From NCBI GenBank assembly GCA_024516155.1, contig JAJJXM010000054.1, forward strand, positions 310,001 to 374,000: DNA of 64,000 nt, written 5' to 3'. A program made the position numbers and the translations under genes. This document shows, piece after piece, positions 61,263-64,000 of the stretch; positions within the stretch are counted from its first letter, which is position 1, and each line of letters begins with the position of its first letter. Origin of the DNA: Pyronema omphalodes (Eukaryota > Ascomycota > Pezizomycetes > Pezizales > Pyronemataceae). A model generated the notes under the pieces. That model had not been told where the DNA came from. It was given only the letters and a program-made list of their open reading frames with translations, and searched no databases.

Positions 61263-62474
61263 TTACACAGCGTTTTCACAATCGACAGCAAAAAACAGAA
61301 AGAAAGCAGAGACATATCTCTTTAAAATAAGTTTATCATCATACCAAATGCTCTAAATACCTATTGTCAAGTAAACCTGTCCACATCCGAATTTCTGAGA
61401 CGCTCCGTTAATATATATATCTCATAAAACGTCATCAAAACTTAGTAACCAGGAAGCCATTTCACTCAATTATTGCAAGATATGATGTCGTTCTCTATTC
61501 TCCTGAACGCTCACACAATTTCCAGTAATCTGATTTAGCACCGACGTTTTTTTCCCGGTTCACCTATTTTCCGCCTTCCCCAGGGAAGTAGATGAAAAGT
61601 ATACTCACCAGTAATCACTCGTGTTATGATTGAGTTACTGACGAGTAGGAATTTCCATTGTTTTTATGAATCAATACCAAACGGTTGGGTAAGATGGCTG
61701 TTGTTTCCAAAAGTTATGAGAAAACAGGAAAGGAACCCACCGTCATGACATCGGCGAGAGACGGACGGGTTATGTTCGGAATATTCGACGCAGGTTTTCT
61801 GTACTTCTGTGTATTCATTTTGCATTGAATATTTTGCATTCCATTGCTGGTTTAATACGCATCGGGGTACGTCTCTGGTATTGGTCATGTGTAGTCACCC
61901 ATGATCACTCGGTTATTGGGACAGGAAATCGGTCATGAACAAAGGGAGGTAAAAGTATGTATTGATTTGAGCTCAGGCAAGCTAGGTTATTTCAATTTGA
62001 TTTGAATTGAATGCCACGAGCCATCTTCGCCACTCCACCCCCCCTCCTCTTGGCCGTCCCTTCCTCGCCGTCCCTCTCACTATAAGGAACACATCATTCC
62101 CCCGCCGAGTCCTCAATCCCATTCCTAGGACTCTAGGAATGGTGCAGGCCGTACTTGGTGTCTGAAACGAATGAATTCCATATTCTATCTGGAAGAAAGG
62201 AAGTCAATTAGAATAATCAGTTGGGGAAGGATAGAATAAATTGGAATAATCATAACAGCCCATCAGGGCGTCTTGGGAAGCTATATAAAGCTCAGATGAA
62301 CAGAACAAGGCTGGGATACTATGCCGCGATGAGTCTTTCAGTAATGGCTTAAAGGAATGCTAATTCAAACTGGAACGAGTTTATAATCTGATATCATAAG
62401 CTCCGGCGCTCTGCTTGACATTGGAAATTATCAGAACTTATCAGAAATCATCAGGACAATGACAACCTTCAACA

Positions 62475-62618
62475 ATGCAAACTCAAACCAGCTCATTCGA
62501 TATGTATCAACAACACCCAGCACAGCCACCAACCTATCCGCCGTCCCACAGTATCCTTCCACAGCCCGGCAATCCGCATCAAAAAACGGGTATATACATC
62601 ACCGCACAGCCACTCTAA
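62475..62618 (+). CDS. Possible 47-residue P/Q-rich protein
   Basis: A TATATAAAG box at 62283-62291 precedes an ATG at 62475. The product is rich in Q, P, H and Y (YQQHPAQPPTYPPSHS, ILPQPGNPHQK). An overlapping frame from the earlier ATG at 62459 (69 codons) competes. In copy A the P/Q frame is broken but its core ILPQPGNPHQK is unchanged. No family recognised. Confidence 0.3.
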   Translation: MQTQTSSFDMYQQHPAQPPTYPPSHSILPQPGNPHQKTGIYITAQPL

Positions 62619-63500
62619 AAAATTACGTTTCTTTCATCTATCTGTACATATCCTCCTCATCGGATTAACTAATCCATCTAAAACAACATCCTTTTCTTTC
62701 TGCTCTTGTTTCTAAAAAAAAGGTAACCGTACAGCCTCAATGTTTATTCTGCAGCTGTGGACCTGTGGTGAAAGTTTATCTCTTGATTCCGATTATTAGT
62801 TACACGAGCTTAGAGGTTGGTGTAATATGTTGTTGGGTTCTTTGTATGTTATTACTGGTGAGGGTTTTAAATGGTGATATAGGGTTGGATTTAGTATACT
62901 GGGGCAAGGAGAGCCTATATCGCCTGGGGATCAAGTATACGTACTGATGTTGACGTCCGGTATGTCATTAACCACGGTGCTTTATATCGGCTTTTAATGA
63001 GTACTATTTTTAGATGCAGATGCAGATGTGCGGTGGGAGGCTGTTGGGTAGCTGTAGCTGTACTATTGATGAATTTTTGCTGTTGATATACCATACGGCA
63101 ACTTTGACGTGGGAATGTTTTCATGGTTTCGTAAGCGCGATTTAGGTCTCTTGGGGTTTTGAAAACGGTGCTCGAGAAAGCCGGTGATGCATTGGTCGGT
63201 TTATACCCTGTGTATACAATGCCGATTGAAGTGTGTAAATACAGTCTATAATCAAGAATACTGCAAGAAGAGTTAGCGAGGATGCTTGGCAGGTGAGAAC
63301 CAAGGAAAATCGGAAGTGTTGATGCAACATCATAGGCTCAGAGTATTTCCAAGCCCTGGTATACATACATTAAAGCTCGTGTTTCCGACTGATTTATCCC
63401 GCCTGCTTAACTAACCTTAGTTCTCAAGTATAGGTTATGGGAGACCGCAGTACATATCTGCAGTACCAGGAAACGGTTTTATATGTATCGTCAGAGGTAC

Positions 63501-63717
63501 TTATACCCCCCGTCACACGACATGGAAAGTATAGCTATATCACCATCATCGTAACCGTAACACAATTAAGCTTTTCCGAAACGTCTATAAAACCCAGCAG
63601 ATCCTGTAGTTTAACATTCCAGGATCACTACCAGCCTTCCCTTTCTGAAGCCAGCTTTATTTCGACAAAAGTCAAGAAAAATACCGTTTCATTTTCTCTG
63701 CCTCTGCCCTAAACACA
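63501..63717 (+). promoter_or_regulatory. Promoter of the right-edge secreted-protein gene
   Basis: TATAAAA at 63586-63592 lies about 130 bp upstream of the ATG, followed by a pyrimidine-rich leader with tttcattttctctgcctctg just before the start. Confidence 0.6.
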
Positions 63718-64000
63718 ATGCGTTTATCCCTCCTTAGCTACCTCTCCATGGCTTTCTCCGCCATCGCCACAGCTACACCCCTGCAATCCACCGACTTTAT
63801 CAAATCCTCCAAGACCCCCAGCCAATCCAGCCAATCCAACCAACCCAGCACCAGCAGTCTCACCATCCCGGACTTCTGCCGCAAAGCCCCAGGCGATCTA
63901 AACTGTCCCGCCAAGCTCCCCTCTGGCAACGTGCTACTAACCGCACGGTACATCATGGTAACCGAAAGACCCAACAGCGGGACGGTACCCAGCGAATTCC
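63718..64000 (+). CDS. Secreted protein, partial (cut by window end)
   Basis: The ATG at 63718 in the context aacacaATGcg opens a frame that runs to the end of the window (94 full codons). Residues 1-20 are a signal peptide (MRLSLLSYLSMAFSAIATAT). A low-complexity S/Q/N/P linker follows (SKTPSQSSQSNQPSTSS), then a domain start with two cysteines (DFCRKAPGDLNCPAKL) and VLLTARYIMV. I do not recognise the family. Compared with its flanks the codon usage is C-rich at third positions, which supports real coding. It lies just past the right end of duplication copy B. Confidence 0.75.
   Translation, partial: MRLSLLSYLSMAFSAIATATPLQSTDFIKSSKTPSQSSQSNQPSTSSLTIPDFCRKAPGDLNCPAKLPSGNVLLTARYIMVTERPNSGTVPSEF

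Larger units (their letters stand above)
56065..63500 (+). repeat. Direct segmental duplication, copy B
   Basis: Second copy of the unit described for 40060-56040. Its right end (tatgggagaccgcagtacatat, 63436) matches the right end of copy A (tatgggaaaccgcagtacatat, 55984). It carries a hAT element (60489-61262) and a 42-bp poly(A) insert (57170-57211) that copy A lacks. Confidence 0.85.

Overview
The window looks like a stretch of nuclear chromosome from a filamentous ascomycete. Genes are split by short introns of about 46-60 nt with GTRNGT-like donors and CTAAT/CTAAC/CTGAC branch points. The two tRNAs are eukaryotic, one with an intron. The mobile elements are a chromodomain Ty3/gypsy retrotransposon, a hAT relic and a TA-flanked mini-element, and there is a relic of a fungal NACHT/ankyrin protein. 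The 14-exon structure of one gene would suit an intron-rich early-diverging Pezizomycotina lineage, but I cannot name the species.

Layout. 1.4-9.6 kb is the gene-dense part. It holds a minus-strand Hsp70-like ATPase with 14 exons, a divergently transcribed coiled-coil protein interrupted by one in-frame TAA, a tRNA-Lys(CTT), and a complete ACSS3/PrpE-type short-chain acyl-CoA synthetase. 9.6-20.5 kb is almost empty apart from a tRNA-Ala(CGC) with a 9-nt intron. A small plus-strand gene at 20.5 kb shows a one-base frame change. 20.9-25.3 kb and 31-36.5 kb are unusually dense in micro- and minisatellites. Between them lies a decayed NACHT/ankyrin pseudogene at 26.7-27.6 kb. A small secreted protein gene sits at 37.0-38.2 kb.

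40.06-63.5 kb is an old, diverged head-to-tail duplication (copies A and B). Each copy has been hit by different transposons, so the other copy serves as a natural empty site. Copy A carries a complete-looking 6,353-bp Ty3/gypsy chromovirus on the minus strand. Its 538-bp LTRs differ at one base, and it has a GATTC target duplication, a gag/pol -1 slippery site and one stop codon inside reverse transcriptase. Copy A also has a 537-bp solo LTR with TTCAC duplications and an 81-bp TA-flanked inverted-repeat element. Copy B carries a 774-bp hAT element with an 8-bp duplication and a remnant of the transposase dimerisation domain, plus a 42-bp poly(A)-tailed insert with an 11-bp duplication. The window ends inside a second secreted-protein gene.

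The host genes show no shared pathway. The main interest is structural: microexons, broken genes, dated transposon insertions in a tandem duplication, and very dense simple repeats. All calls are by eye from the sequence; no database search was run.
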